Program-made: the position numbers and the translations under genes | Shown: positions 7,310 through 16,029 of the stretch, in pieces | Numbering within the stretch: position 1 is the first letter of the stretch | Layout of the letters: each line of letters begins with the position of its first letter | Source of the DNA: Methylobacterium phyllostachyos | GTDB lineage: Bacteria; Pseudomonadota; Alphaproteobacteria; Rhizobiales; Beijerinckiaceae | DNA length: 64,000 nt | Direction of reading: 5' to 3' | NCBI RefSeq assembly: GCF_900103445.1 | Contig: NZ_FNHS01000005.1 | Coordinates: forward strand, 124,001-188,000 | The notes under the pieces: model-generated | Database searches by the model: none | What the model saw: only the letters and a program-made list of their open reading frames with translations | What the model was told of the DNA's origin: nothing

Positions 7310-8443
7310 TCACCGCGTGATAAGGTGTATCGTTTCCGACGCATTCTGATACTTGCGATAATAGAAGATTGTACCGCTAACTGAGCGAAACCAACGACGG
7401 ATCAAGGGCTCGAATAGATGCATGGCCACAAGGGCGACGGCGAGCGAGGACAGAGCTGCGACCGTCGCGATCAAGGCCGGAGATTTTATGCTCCATTGAT
7501 CGGATATCATGGCGGTGAAGCGGATGACGGGGTAGTTGACCACATATATAGGATAACTGATCGCGCCGAGAGCCCGACAAATTCCCGAGAGACGTGGATT
7601 TATCTGAGTGCCAGCGGCGATATAGATGATCAGCGGGAATAGTATAAACACCGAAAAAAGCTGGATGTTGACGTCATGAAGCGGAAGTAGCAGGAGCCCG
7701 GCTAAGATCGGGATTGTGAGATAGCCGCGACGGTTGGCGATGATCGGCAAGCGCTGGATCAGCACGCCGCACGCGAACGGGTACACGACGCGGATCGAGC
7801 CACACCAAACCCCAACCTGCATCCCGCCGAAATCGAGGGAGAGTGCGGCATGCGCGACTTCGGCGCTGACGTAGGCCGCTACGCAGATCAGGCTAACAAG
7901 ACCCGGCTTGCGTAAACGGGCCAAGCCTAACGCAAAAGCGATGCTGACAAGCATTTCTTGCAGCAGCGACCACAGAGGCGGATCAACGCCAAACGCCTCA
8001 GAGTAAACCGGCAGCAGATTGCCGGTTGGTAGCAGCAGGGCGTTGAGCAGTGTCGCCGTAATCGCCGCGGCGGTGCTGACATCGCCAATGACGAAACACC
8101 GTAGGAGCAGAAAACACCCCCCGATCAGTGCTCCGAAGACGGCAAGGGGCATCAGCCGGGCTGCACGACGGCACAGGAAGGGCCACACATGACGGTCTTC
8201 TTCGGGCCGGCTCATGTAAGCATGTGCAATGACGAAACCGGATAGACAAAAGAAGAAGTCGACCGCCAAAAATGCGTGCCGGGGAATGATGTAGACCTTG
8301 CATACGCAGACGATGTGCAGCCAGAGCACGATGATCGAGGCGACGCCTCGCAATCCGTCGAGAAGATCATAGCGCTGGGATTTTGGAGCTAATCTTACTT
8401 GAGGCATGCAAAGGATTGAGAAATTCGCACTTAAGAACGTCAT
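7310..8443 (-). CDS. Membrane acyltransferase, acyltransferase-3 (OafA/YrhL) family
   Basis: Integral membrane O-acyltransferase of the kind that acetylates or succinylates cell-surface polysaccharides or lipids. The start of the family domain is visible as YDLLDGLRGVASIIVLWLHI, with the conserved R-G-hA and a His at the end of the first helix. FFCLSGFVIAHAY follows, the family's F-F-x-LSGF motif. About ten hydrophobic segments span the rest, ending in a basic tail. From 8443 the protein is 377 residues, normal for the family. The start is uncertain: ATG at 8443 has AGGA very close, and 8407 (MPQVRLAP) is the alternative. GC content is lower than in the housekeeping genes, and the gene stands alone, consistent with a surface-variation gene acquired by transfer. 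The acceptor is unknown. Confidence 0.85.
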   Translation of the reverse strand: MTFLSANFSILCMPQVRLAPKSQRYDLLDGLRGVASIIVLWLHIVCVCKVYIIPRHAFLAVDFFFCLSGFVIAHAYMSRPEEDRHVWPFLCRRAARLMPLAVFGALIGGCFLLLRCFVIGDVSTAAAITATLLNALLLPTGNLLPVYSEAFGVDPPLWSLLQEMLVSIAFALGLARLRKPGLVSLICVAAYVSAEVAHAALSLDFGGMQVGVWCGSIRVVYPFACGVLIQRLPIIANRRGYLTIPILAGLLLLPLHDVNIQLFSVFILFPLIIYIAAGTQINPRLSGICRALGAISYPIYVVNYPVIRFTAMISDQWSIKSPALIATVAALSSLAVALVAMHLFEPLIRRWFRSVSGTIFYYRKYQNASETIHLITR

Positions 8444-9199
8444 CTTCCTGTGATGCCGAACTGTTATTGAAGAGATATTAAGTTGGGCTGTGATTGACGG
8501 GGACAATTCGGCTTCTGTTGGGCGTCACCCGTTGCGCCCCTCCTCGCAGCCGACAACATCGTCCGTGCTCGCCCAGGCCAACGACCGCCGGGGCCGCAAG
8601 GGGCGGGTCGACGAGAAGGGGGAATGGCACGCCTACCGGCCGGCCTCGAATGCGGACGACATGGCGACGACAAAGCGTTGATGCCAAAGCGTGCGCCCGG
8701 CAGCCTCGCCCGCCTTCGACACCTCGCTAAGACCGGACCGTGATTCGACCCGGTAAGCGCCGTCATGCGGCGACCGGAGATCCTTGGCCTCGTTGTGGCC
8801 CAACCGAACCGTCCGCCGACACCGTCGGGTACAAGATCGCCGATCCAACACGCGATGCGCCGGGGGGCGCCACGGTTCTCTCTCGTGCAGGCCGGGCTAA
8901 GGCAATGCGTGATGAACCCTCGCCGCCTGCGCCTGCCACGACGCCTGCACGCCGGATGTGGGCCCGCCGTGCCAGCCGGCCGATATGCGCGCTCTGGCGG
9001 GCTTGGTTGCCGCCTTCGCGTCCGGCGCGGCTCCGTCAGTGCGTCCGGCGAAGCTGGCTCGGTGAGGTGCGGACGCTTGGTCTCCTGCTCCCGGCTTAGC
9101 CCCGCGCGGTCGAGCGGGTTGCTCAAGACGGACCCTTGGGTATCCTCTCGGGATGGCATGTAGCCTCGCTGCCAGGCGGAGCATTCTGCACGACGCACG
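8444..9199. other. Intergenic region of about 750 bp, no gene supported
   Basis: Several overlapping open frames exist on both strands, but all are Arg/Pro/Ser/Gly-rich, mutually overlapping and without ribosome binding sites. No homologous motif was recognised. It may be decayed coding sequence. Confidence 0.35.
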
Positions 9200-9454
9200 A
9201 TGATCTTGAGAACCGCGCTGATCGGAGGGCTCGTCGTGGCGCTTGCGGGCAGCGTAGGCGCTGCGGCTGTCGCACGGCATGGGCAGCCCCGCAGGAATGC
9301 TCCTCGTGCGCCGATCGACCCGCTGCAATTCGGCAACCCGCGACTGCCGCCGCTGCGGCCTCCGGATGACGGCATCATCCATTGGAACACGCCCAACAAG
9401 GATGGCAATCTCGGTGGTCCAGGGGCGGGTGGAAGTGGTGGTGGAGGCGGCTGA
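9200..9454 (+). CDS. Small exported protein with Pro-rich middle and Gly tail
   Basis: An 84-residue protein. Residues 1-22 form a signal peptide or membrane anchor (MILRTALIGGLVVALAGSVG). The mature part has a Pro/Arg-rich stretch, a short ordered-looking segment (GIIHWNTPNKDGNLG) and a terminal Gly/Ser run. No Cys. It resembles in style the other tiny exported proteins in this region. The ribosome binding site is weak, so the start is uncertain. Function unknown. Confidence 0.45.
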   Translation: MILRTALIGGLVVALAGSVGAAAVARHGQPRRNAPRAPIDPLQFGNPRLPPLRPPDDGIIHWNTPNKDGNLGGPGAGGSGGGGG

Positions 9455-9729
9455 TCTGCTCCGCCTTCGCCATCTGCCCCCGGTTCCGCACGCAGCCATC
9501 AAAGATGCGGCGCACCCCGTCAGGAGCGCGCCGCAAGTTGGCTCGCGGTCTCGTTGACGAGCCGGCGCTTATGGCAAAGCCCGGGCCATGAAGAACCCGC
9601 GCCGGTGAGCCGGGCGGCCTGAGTAGCCGTTGCGAGACTTTGAGGGCCCTGTCCGGTCGCGTCGATCGGAGCCACCTCGCATCCCTTGTCCGGGGACTTC
9701 AGGCGCGAGGAAGGATCGATGCGGAAGGC

Positions 9730-10002
9730 TCAGCGCGCCGGCGCGGATGTGGCGCCGCCCGGGCCGACGCCGGGACGCGTGGTGCCGGTGCCCGGCACGG
9801 TCGCTGCACCCGCAGCCCCGGTGGGCGCGCCGGTCGTCGAACCGGTGGTCCGTTCGTTCATCTTCTCGCTGTTGCTCTTCACGCTCCCGGGATTGTTCAT
9901 ATTGCCCGTCGCGCTTCCGCCACCCGCGGCCGTTTGCGCGTAAGCCGCACCGGTCAGAGCAACAGCCAGCGCTGCAGCGAGACCGCAAATCTTCATATTC
10001 AT
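9730..10002 (-). CDS. Small exported Gly/Thr/Asn-rich protein
   Basis: A 90-residue protein with an obvious signal peptide (MNMKICGLAAALAVALTGAA, cut before QTAAGGG). The mature part is low complexity: Gly, Ser, Thr, Asn and Pro, with no Cys or aromatic core, likely disordered in the periplasm or outside. GAGGAAACG lies 6-10 bp upstream of the ATG, which supports this start. It belongs to the same class as the product at 1155-1454, but no direct alignment is evident. Monocistronic; function unknown. Confidence 0.6.
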   Translation of the reverse strand: MNMKICGLAAALAVALTGAAYAQTAAGGGSATGNMNNPGSVKSNSEKMNERTTGSTTGAPTGAAGAATVPGTGTTRPGVGPGGATSAPAR

Positions 10003-10122
10003 GAGCGTTTCCTCGATCGTCCCGGTTCGGGATCTGAGACCAACGCGGTTTGTACTTCTGTAGTTCAGTAGAAAATGATGAGCGGCGCATTCGAAAGCCG
10101 TCTGACGCAGGCGTTTCGAGCC

Positions 10123-10400
10123 TTACGCCTTCGGGTCCGTCACTTGCGGCACGATCGTGTCGATCGAGCGCGCCAGCCTGTAGCCGCCGATCTCAAGGGA
10201 AGCCGCGGCCACGGCTCGGTGGGCACGCGCTGGAGCGCGCCACCTGCCCGAGCTTGCCGCTGGCGTTGATGGTGAGCACGATGTGGCGGCCCGCGAGCAG
10301 GATCGGCATGACGCGGGCGAACTCGATCGTCGCCGTGGCCTCCTCGGCGACGGAAGGCCAGCCAGAGTTACCCGGGCTGTCGGGATCAGAACAATGCGTT
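10123..10400 (-). pseudogene. Frameshifted remnant of an unrecognised gene
   Basis: Three consecutive minus-strand segments read like ordinary protein but lie in different frames. The first (about 10400-10225) includes GWPSVAEEATATIEFARVMP then ILLAGRHIVLTINASGKLGQ. A second frame gives RVPTEPWPRLP. The third (10194-10123) gives EIGGYRLARSIDTIVPQVTD followed by PKA and a TAA stop. The change of frame in a continuous, well-composed protein signal suggests two small indels in a once-intact gene. No complete reading frame remains. The family is not recognised. Confidence 0.4.
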
Positions 10401-11491
10401 GCGGAAAGCCGCGGTCCCGGTCGAGAGATACGCGGGCTTGCCGTCGGGTATATGACCTGACGATGCTGGTGCTGACCGCAGGTTAGCTGGCCTGACCCCG
10501 GAGAGAGGGCGAGAAGAGTCGGCCCGCTGAGATCGGGTTCGACGTAGCTGTCGTCTCCCGACGGGGCTTGCGGAGTGCCCGAAAGCCTCGACGAAGTCGC
10601 GGAGGCGGTCCGCCCCGGCAGAGGGGCCTCGGCGACCGATCGGCAGGGTCAGCCTCTTGCCGGTGAATGGCCTGCGCGCCTCCAAGACCCGGTCATCGGC
10701 AGGACCGTCCGGCGTGATCGAGCGGTCAAGGCGTGAATCGGCCCTGGACCCGGAGGCGTCGTTCGGGGTAAGATGCGCGCGAGGTTGATGACCGGTTCAT
10801 AATAACGCTTCAGGACCCGGGGGCGGTACCCGGCGCCTCCACCAGAAGCATCCTGCCCCGGATACCGCACGGGGGCGAGGGCGAGCGTCCGGCGTTGCGG
10901 ACAGCGCGCTGCCAGGATGCTTCTCGTGGGGGTGAAACAGGTTCGACTGGGCGGTAAAGGGATCGCGAGTTCTGTCCTGCTTCGGCAGGGTAAGATGCGG
11001 CTTTCGGTAAGGACTCGACCGGCTCAGCGCGGGCAACCCCCGTTCCGAGCACCTGACCAAAACTCTAAATGCCAACGACAACGTCGGCATGGAGATGCGC
11101 CTCGCGGCGTAATCTTCCGGGGCGTGGGCACGCCTAGCAACAGAACCCGGGGCTTCGGCCCCGGGGCCCGCCATTCCAAATCCGGATATGACGGGCGGTG
11201 CTTGGTCGGAGCAGCCGGTCCATGCTGGGCTCGCGAGAGCTCAAGGCATCATCACGCCAGCTGACCCGCTCAGCATTGCGTCTTGTGATGAGCGTCCCAC
11301 CCGGTGAACGGCCTACAATTGGCAAGCCCTTCGAGGCCGTACGCCCTAAGGCAGGCGGATTGTCATTCTGCGGGACCGCCCGGATACCCACCTTCGGCGT
11401 GAGATGGGTCGGCCAAGACAGCAATGCCGCGCCGCGCCGAGCGGTCGCGCTGAATTTATGTATTGAACTAGATAATATCTGAGCGATTGAC
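10401..11491. other. Gene-poor region of about 1.1 kb
   Basis: No gene is supported. Open frames on both strands are short and Arg/Pro-rich. The only clear structure is a tetraloop hairpin at 11146-11165. The last 50 bp are AT-richer and include GATAATAT, a possible -10 region for the gene at 11509. Confidence 0.35.
11146..11165. terminator. UUCG-tetraloop hairpin
   Basis: CCCGGGGC (11146-11153), loop TTCG, GCCCCGGG (11158-11165): a perfect 8-bp stem closed by a very stable tetraloop. It has no neighbouring gene and no T-run, so it may be a relic terminator or processing signal of a lost gene. Confidence 0.4.
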
Positions 11492-11515
11492 CTGTCATGG
11501 AGTAAGCCATGACAG
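11492..11515 (+). promoter_or_regulatory. Hairpin enclosing the ribosome binding site and start codon
   Basis: CTGTCATGG (11492-11500) and CCATGACAG (11507-11515) are perfect 9-bp arms around AGTAAG. The Shine-Dalgarno GGAG (11499-11502) and the ATG (11509-11511) of the next gene both lie inside the structure. Folding would mask the start, suggesting translational control; this is inference from sequence only. Confidence 0.5.
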
Positions 11516-12222
11516 CAATCCGAACCATAATCGCCGCCTCCTTATTGAGTGCATGGCCATTTGGCGTGGTCTTCGCGCAGACGGATCAAATGGGTACTGA
11601 TAGCGGCACGTCGCCGGCCGCGACACTGCCCGACCCGGTCACGGTCGAAAAGACCAAGCCGCCGATCCGTGATGCGAGCCCGGCCTCGGTGAAGCCCGGC
11701 GAGCGTCCGACGCCGGAGCAGGTCTCGAATGACACGATCGTCGACAAGGTCTGTGTGGGGTGTCGCGCCGAACCTGCGACGGCCGATCCATTGTCGCTGA
11801 GGATCCGCCCGTCCGGTCCGCCGGAAAGGCGCGACGGCCAGTTGGACGCGCGCGGCGGCCGGCGCGATGCACGCTCGACCGTGGGGGAGCCGAGGCAGCA
11901 ACCGGATCTGGATACCGTCGCCCTGGCTTCCGCGCACCGCGAACGCGCGGAATCGGTAGACGAGAAGACCACCGGGCTCTGGCAGTCCTGGGTGGTATCG
12001 GTCTGCGACGGCTGCGGTGACCAGAAGCCGGCGAAAGCCCTCAAGCTGGAGGATTGGCCGTACCGGACCAGTCCCGTCACCACCGGATCGGTTCTCCACA
12101 AGGCGCTCCCGGTTGCGGCGCGTGCCGATGCCAAGCCCTCCGCCCCGCACCCGCACGGAACCCTCGAAGCGGATCTCTCGCCGGAGAATGTCGACTCGAT
12201 CAGGCGCATGCCGCAACACTGA
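11509..12222 (+). CDS. Exported hypothetical protein with two CxxC pairs
   Basis: A 237-residue protein with a signal peptide (MTAIRTIIAASLLSAWPFGV, cut near VFAQ). The long Pro/Ser/Thr/Arg-rich middle looks disordered. Two short cysteine motifs stand out, VCVGC at about residues 81-85 and VCDGCGDQKPAK at about 167-178; no other cysteines occur. The spacing could hold a disulphide pair or a metal, and VxVCxGC motifs can occur in small zinc-ribbon-like segments, but no family is recognised. The start lies within a 9-bp hairpin that would hide the ribosome binding site. Monocistronic; the chemoreceptor gene begins 298 bp downstream. Confidence 0.6.
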   Translation: MTAIRTIIAASLLSAWPFGVVFAQTDQMGTDSGTSPAATLPDPVTVEKTKPPIRDASPASVKPGERPTPEQVSNDTIVDKVCVGCRAEPATADPLSLRIRPSGPPERRDGQLDARGGRRDARSTVGEPRQQPDLDTVALASAHRERAESVDEKTTGLWQSWVVSVCDGCGDQKPAKALKLEDWPYRTSPVTTGSVLHKALPVAARADAKPSAPHPHGTLEADLSPENVDSIRRMPQH

Positions 12223-12519
12223 TATCGGCGACCGCACAGGTCACGGGAACGCGCTCTGCAGAAATGACCGATGATGCGGCGCAAGACGGCGCGTCACATC
12301 AAGAGTTCGTCGCCCGTCTCGACCGCAACGAGGCCGGGCCTGGCGCCGGGCCCGGCGATGAGATCCTGCGCGATCACTCCGCGGCCGAGACAACAACTTC
12401 CGTTCCTCATTGTAGAAACCATCGAGATATCGTCTACCAATTGCCCGATCGAATCTGTGCTGGCACGGATTTGTGACGATCAAGCAAGACATATCGCGAT
12501 TTGATTTCTTGAGGATGAT

Positions 12520-14196
12520 ATGAAGGTGACGATCGGTAGAAAAATATTCTGCCTCTTGGGGGGTGCCATACTGTCATTCATGCTCATCGTGAGCGTGCAG
12601 CTTCTATCCCTGGGAACGGTGCTGATGGAGGGCCGCCAGGGCACTGTTCGAGCCCAGGTCGAGGCGGCGCACAGCGTCGTGGCCGCGTTCGCCAAGCAGG
12701 CCGAGGCCGGGACCCTCTCGATCGACGAAGCGAAACAGCGCGCGGCCACGGCGCTGCGGGCAATCCGCTACAATGAGGGCGACTACGTCTTCGTCTACAG
12801 CTCGACCCCGGGCGATCTGGGCCGCAACGTCGTTCATCCGGATCCCAAGGTCGAGGGCACCAAGTCCCGGGACGACGAGGCCATGAAGAAGACCTTCGTC
12901 GGGCGGATGATCGAGGCCGGCCGGGCTGGCGGCTTCACCGCGTATAGCTGGCCACGCCGGGGCGAAACCGAGCCTGCTCCCAAGATCGCCTACTCGCTCA
13001 GTTACGAGCCCTGGCAATGGGTGATCAACTCCGCCTTGTATGTGGATGATATCCGCGCGGCGCGTCGGGCCGAGACTCTCACCGCCCTGGCTTGGCTGAT
13101 CCCGCTCGTGATCGTGATCGGCGTTTCGGGTTATCTGCTGGCCCGCAGCATCACGCGGCCCCTCGGCGCCTTCACCGCGGCCCTCCGCCGGTTGGCGAGC
13201 GGCGAGATGGCCGTGGCCATTCCCGGCCTCGGCCGGCACGACGAAATCGGTCAGATGGCCGACGCGGCCGGCGTGTTCCGGGACGGCATGATCCAGGCCC
13301 AGGCCTTGTCCGCCGAGCAGCAGGCCGAGCATGCGCGCCGGCAGGAGCGCGCCCGCTGGATGGAGGACACGACGCGCGGCTTCGACGAGGCGGCCGGCCA
13401 GCTCCTGGCGCGCGTCGACAACGCCGCGGCCGGAATGCGCGAGGCCTGCCGTGCGATGTCGGAGACCACCGTGGAGGCGGCGCAGCAAGCCGGCTTGGCG
13501 GCCGATGCCGCGCAGCAGGCGGCCGCCAACGTGCAGACGGTCGCGGCAGCCACCGAGGAACTCTCGGCCTCGATCGGTGAGATCGGGGGGCAGGTCGCCA
13601 GGTCAGCCGAGATTGCCGGACAGGCCGTCGGCGAAGCGGAGCGGACCGATCGGCAGATCCGCGGCCTCGCCGGGGCGGCGGAGCGGATCGGGGAGGTCGT
13701 GCGGATCATCTCGGCCATCGCCGAGCAGACGAATCTCCTGGCGCTCAACGCCACGATCGAGGCGGCCCGGGCGGGCGAAGCGGGGCGCGGCTTCGCCGTG
13801 GTAGCCGCTGAGGTGAAGGGGCTGGCCGGACAGACCGCCAAGGCCACCGAGGAGATCACCGCGCAGATCGAGGCGATTCAGGGGGAGACGACGGAGGCGG
13901 TTGCGGCGGTTCAGTCGATCGGCAAGACGGTCAACCGGATGAACACCATCTCCAGTGCGATCGCGGCGGCCGTCGAGCAGCAGCGCTTCGCCACAGGGCA
14001 CATCTCCGAGAATGTCGATGCGGCCGCGCACGGGACTGCGGCGGTCAGCCGGAACGTGGTCTCGGCTTCGACAGCGGCGGCCTCGACGCGCAGGGTCGCC
14101 GACCATGTCGGATCGGCCGCCGATGACGTCTGCCACAGCGCCGAAGCGCTGCGCGGCGAGGTCATGCGTTTCCTTACCGCGATGCGGGCCGCCTGA
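12520..14196 (+). CDS. Methyl-accepting chemotaxis protein with single-Cache sensor
   Basis: Membrane chemoreceptor that feeds ligand binding to CheA/CheW. The order is: TM1 at about 10-33; a periplasmic single-Cache domain at about 38-185 ([43 protein letters not shown]); TM2 at about 189-208; HAMP from about 209 ([10 protein letters not shown]); then a long cytoplasmic coiled coil. The signalling tip contains the near-invariant [19 protein letters not shown] followed by [12 protein letters not shown]. The length of 558 residues fits a class with a 36- or 38-heptad signalling domain. Single-Cache receptors often sense organic acids; the ligand here is unknown. No other che genes lie nearby. 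A perfect hairpin follows the stop. Confidence 0.95.
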   Translation: MKVTIGRKIFCLLGGAILSFMLIVSVQLLSLGTVLMEGRQGTVRAQVEAAHSVVAAFAKQAEAGTLSIDEAKQRAATALRAIRYNEGDYVFVYSSTPGDLGRNVVHPDPKVEGTKSRDDEAMKKTFVGRMIEAGRAGGFTAYSWPRRGETEPAPKIAYSLSYEPWQWVINSALYVDDIRAARRAETLTALAWLIPLVIVIGVSGYLLARSITRPLGAFTAALRRLASGEMAVAIPGLGRHDEIGQMADAAGVFRDGMIQAQALSAEQQAEHARRQERARWMEDTTRGFDEAAGQLLARVDNAAAGMREACRAMSETTVEAAQQAGLAADAAQQAAANVQTVAAATEELSASIGEIGGQVARSAEIAGQAVGEAERTDRQIRGLAGAAERIGEVVRIISAIAEQTNLLALNATIEAARAGEAGRGFAVVAAEVKGLAGQTAKATEEITAQIEAIQGETTEAVAAVQSIGKTVNRMNTISSAIAAAVEQQRFATGHISENVDAAAHGTAAVSRNVVSASTAAASTRRVADHVGSAADDVCHSAEALRGEVMRFLTAMRAA

Positions 14197-14198
14197 AC

Positions 14199-14227
14199 GG
14201 GGGCGACCCACATCACGCATCGCCCCC
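14199..14227. terminator. Hairpin between convergent genes
   Basis: GGGGGCGA (14199-14206) pairs perfectly with TCGCCCCC (14220-14227), 3 bp after the chemoreceptor stop codon and 25 bp beyond the end of the convergent SDR gene. It may act as a shared terminator. No T-run is present. Confidence 0.55.
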
Positions 14228-14252
14228 GCGCCCGGTCGCGCGGGGGTTAGGG

Positions 14253-15128
14253 TCAAAACACCGGCATCGCCCCCGCAACCGTGACGAGCGCGCCCGACGT
14301 GTAGCTGCTCTCGTCGGAGGCCAGCATCACGTAGGCCGAGGCGAGTTCGGCCGGCTGACCCGGGCGGCCGAAGGGCACCTGGCTGCCAAACGACGTCACC
14401 GCCTCCTGGCTCATCCCGGAGGGGATGAACGGGGTCCAGATCGGCCCGGGCAGCACGCCGTTCACGCGCACCCCCTTCTCGGCGAGCAGCTGTGCGAGGC
14501 TCAGCACCATGTTGCTCAGGGCGCCCTTGGTGGCGCTGTAGGCCAGGAGCGTCGGCATCGGGTGCTTCGAGTTGACCGACGAGGTGAAGATCACCGAGGC
14601 GCCGGGCTTCAGGTGAGGAAGCGCCGCTTTGGTCACGTAGAACGGCCCAAACACGTTCGTGCGGAAGTGATCCTCGAAGATGTGATCCTCGATAGCATCG
14701 AGATCCTGGTTCGGCTGCTGGAACGCGCCGTTGTTGACCAGTACGTCGAGGCGTCCGAACGTCTCCACGGTGCGGGCGACGATCTGGCGCCCGTAGGCGG
14801 CGTCCTTGAGGTCGCCGGGCAGCAGCAGGGCGCGCCGGCCCGCCTTCTCGATCCACTGGCCCACGGCCTCCGCGTCGGCCTGCTCTTCCGGCAGGTAGGA
14901 GATGGCGACGTCGGCCCCCTCCCGGGCGAAGGCGATCGCGACCGCGCGGCCGATGCCGCTGTCGCCGCCGGTGATGAGCGCCGCGCGCCCGGTGAGCTTG
15001 CCCGAACCGGTGTAGCTCGCCTCCCCATGGTCGGGCTCGGGCTCCATGCGGCCGGTCTTGCCGGGGAAGCTCTGCGGCTGTGCCGGGAAGGGCGGGCGGG
15101 GATATGTGTGCAGCGGATCCTTGGTCAC
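14253..15128 (-). CDS. SDR-family oxidoreductase (YghA / general stress protein 39 type)
   Basis: Cytosolic NAD(P)-dependent short-chain dehydrogenase, 291 residues. It has the N-terminal extension typical of the YghA/GSP39 group (a Pro-rich segment ending in G-x-L-x-G-R-A), the cofactor loop TGGDSGIG at about 53-60, the NNG motif at about 132-134, and a catalytic Ser near 184 with Tyr197 and Lys201 (YSATK). The GTG at 15128 was chosen over an ATG at 15236 because GGAG lies 8 bp upstream and the longer frame adds an unlikely Arg/His-rich leader. Upstream is a GGAAC-N16-GGTT element resembling promoters of the alphaproteobacterial general stress sigma factor EcfG, in keeping with a stress role. 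Substrate unknown. Confidence 0.9.
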   Translation of the reverse strand: MTKDPLHTYPRPPFPAQPQSFPGKTGRMEPEPDHGEASYTGSGKLTGRAALITGGDSGIGRAVAIAFAREGADVAISYLPEEQADAEAVGQWIEKAGRRALLLPGDLKDAAYGRQIVARTVETFGRLDVLVNNGAFQQPNQDLDAIEDHIFEDHFRTNVFGPFYVTKAALPHLKPGASVIFTSSVNSKHPMPTLLAYSATKGALSNMVLSLAQLLAEKGVRVNGVLPGPIWTPFIPSGMSQEAVTSFGSQVPFGRPGQPAELASAYVMLASDESSYTSGALVTVAGAMPVF

Positions 15129-15156
15129 GCGTCGTCTCCGGTTGGAATGCCGGTCC

Positions 15157-15181
15157 AACCGGATGGGGATCAGGGTGTTCC
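15157..15181 (-). promoter_or_regulatory. EcfG-like stress promoter candidate
   Basis: On the minus strand GGAAC (15181-15177) and GGTT (15160-15157) are 16 bp apart, close to the known EcfG pattern GGAAC-N16/17-CGTT with one mismatch. The GTG start of the SDR gene lies 28 bp past the -10 element, so a short leader with the ribosome binding site would result. Confidence 0.45.
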
Positions 15182-15294
15182 GGGCCGCGTCGCCGTGCCC
15201 GATCCGCCGGTGTCGCTGAGGGTGTGCCGGATCCACACGCCGACACAGGTCAGCAACAGGCGCCCATCAGTCTCAGCACCGAGGAGACGCCACG

Positions 15295-15414
15295 ATGATC
15301 GAGTTTCAGCCCGAGGATCGCGCAGCCCGCGTGATCGATCGTGTCCTGCTCGGTGCGGCGATGCTTTCACTCACCTTCGGCTTGGCCGCCGGCCTCTGGG
15401 GCCTGCTGCAATGA
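15295..15414 (+). CDS. 39-aa single-pass membrane protein
   Basis: A micro-protein starting at the ATG at 15295, preceded by GAGGAG 8 bp upstream. It has a charged N-terminus (MIEFQPEDRAARVIDR) followed by one hydrophobic segment (VLLGAAMLSLTFGLAAGLWG) and ends LLQ. The strong ribosome binding site and charge pattern (acidic/basic head, clean transmembrane helix) support a real gene. It is divergent from the SDR gene and is the first of three small membrane-protein genes in a row. Function unknown. Confidence 0.6.
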   Translation: MIEFQPEDRAARVIDRVLLGAAMLSLTFGLAAGLWGLLQ

Positions 15415-15445
15415 GCCGATCGCGGGCCGCCGTCGGACGTGGCAG

Positions 15446-15559
15446 GTGATCCGGATCGACCGTCCGGGGCGACGAGGCTCCGATCGTACCGCCGTCGCGC
15501 TGATCGGCGCGGGGCTCGCGCTTCTTGCGCTGGCGCTCCTGTTCGTGGGCTTCCCGTGA
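15446..15559 (+). CDS. 37-aa single-pass membrane protein
   Basis: Proposed from a GTG at 15446 to the TGA at 15557-15559. A basic head (IRIDRPGRRGSDR) is followed by one transmembrane helix (TAVALIGAGLALLALALLFV) and GFP. The ribosome binding site is weak (GGCAG), and the frame is open further upstream, so the start is uncertain. Second of three adjacent tiny membrane-protein genes. Confidence 0.45.
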   Translation: MIRIDRPGRRGSDRTAVALIGAGLALLALALLFVGFP

Positions 15560-15590
15560 TGCTGTGCACCGGGGTGGGGGAGCGGTCGCG

Positions 15591-15803
15591 ATGGTAAACC
15601 GGATCGTGGTCGCGGCAATCCTGCTCGCGGCCTCCGTCTTCCTGATCTATCTGGCGAACCTCGCCCGCGCCGCCCTGTCGCCGAACGAAAGTTACGCAGC
15701 CAGCATCGGGCTGACGCTGGATCAGTGCGTCGCGGCCCAGGGCGGCCTCACGCCCGGGGACGCGCGCGACTATTGCCGGCGCCCGGTGCCGAAGCGCCTG
15801 TGA
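15591..15803 (+). CDS. 70-aa membrane-anchored protein
   Basis: ATG at 15591 with GGGGGAG 8 bp upstream. One N-terminal transmembrane helix (IVVAAILLAASVFLIYLANL) is followed by a small outside domain with two Cys (LDQCVAAQGG and ARDYCRRP), which could form a disulphide if periplasmic. The end is basic. Third of three consecutive tiny membrane-protein genes; the gap from the previous gene is 31 bp, so the three may be co-transcribed. Function unknown. Confidence 0.6.
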   Translation: MVNRIVVAAILLAASVFLIYLANLARAALSPNESYAASIGLTLDQCVAAQGGLTPGDARDYCRRPVPKRL

Positions 15804-16029
15804 GCCGGCCCTGCCGGGGCGGCCTTCGCCGGCGCGACCGGTCCGGTCCGGCGGGGGCTGCCGAGGGCCAAGCCCGATCGCGTTGCGATCAGGCCTCGCC
15901 TCAAGTCCTAAGGCCGAAGGCCATGGCGGAACACGTCCCGGTCACCGGGCCGGCCGGCTCGTCGGCGTCGTCCCTCCGATCGACTGCGTCTGGTCCCGAA
16001 AGCCGGGGTCCGCCTTTCGCGACGACGCT

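Noticed and set aside
8464..9502. Minus-strand frames of 314 and 201 aa
   Set aside because: They overlap each other and a plausible plus-strand exported-protein gene, are very rich in Arg, Pro and Gly, and show no family motif.
13603..15246. 547-aa minus-strand frame across the chemoreceptor and SDR genes
   Set aside because: It is antisense to the MCP signalling domain and out of frame with the SDR gene; both real genes have unmistakable domains.
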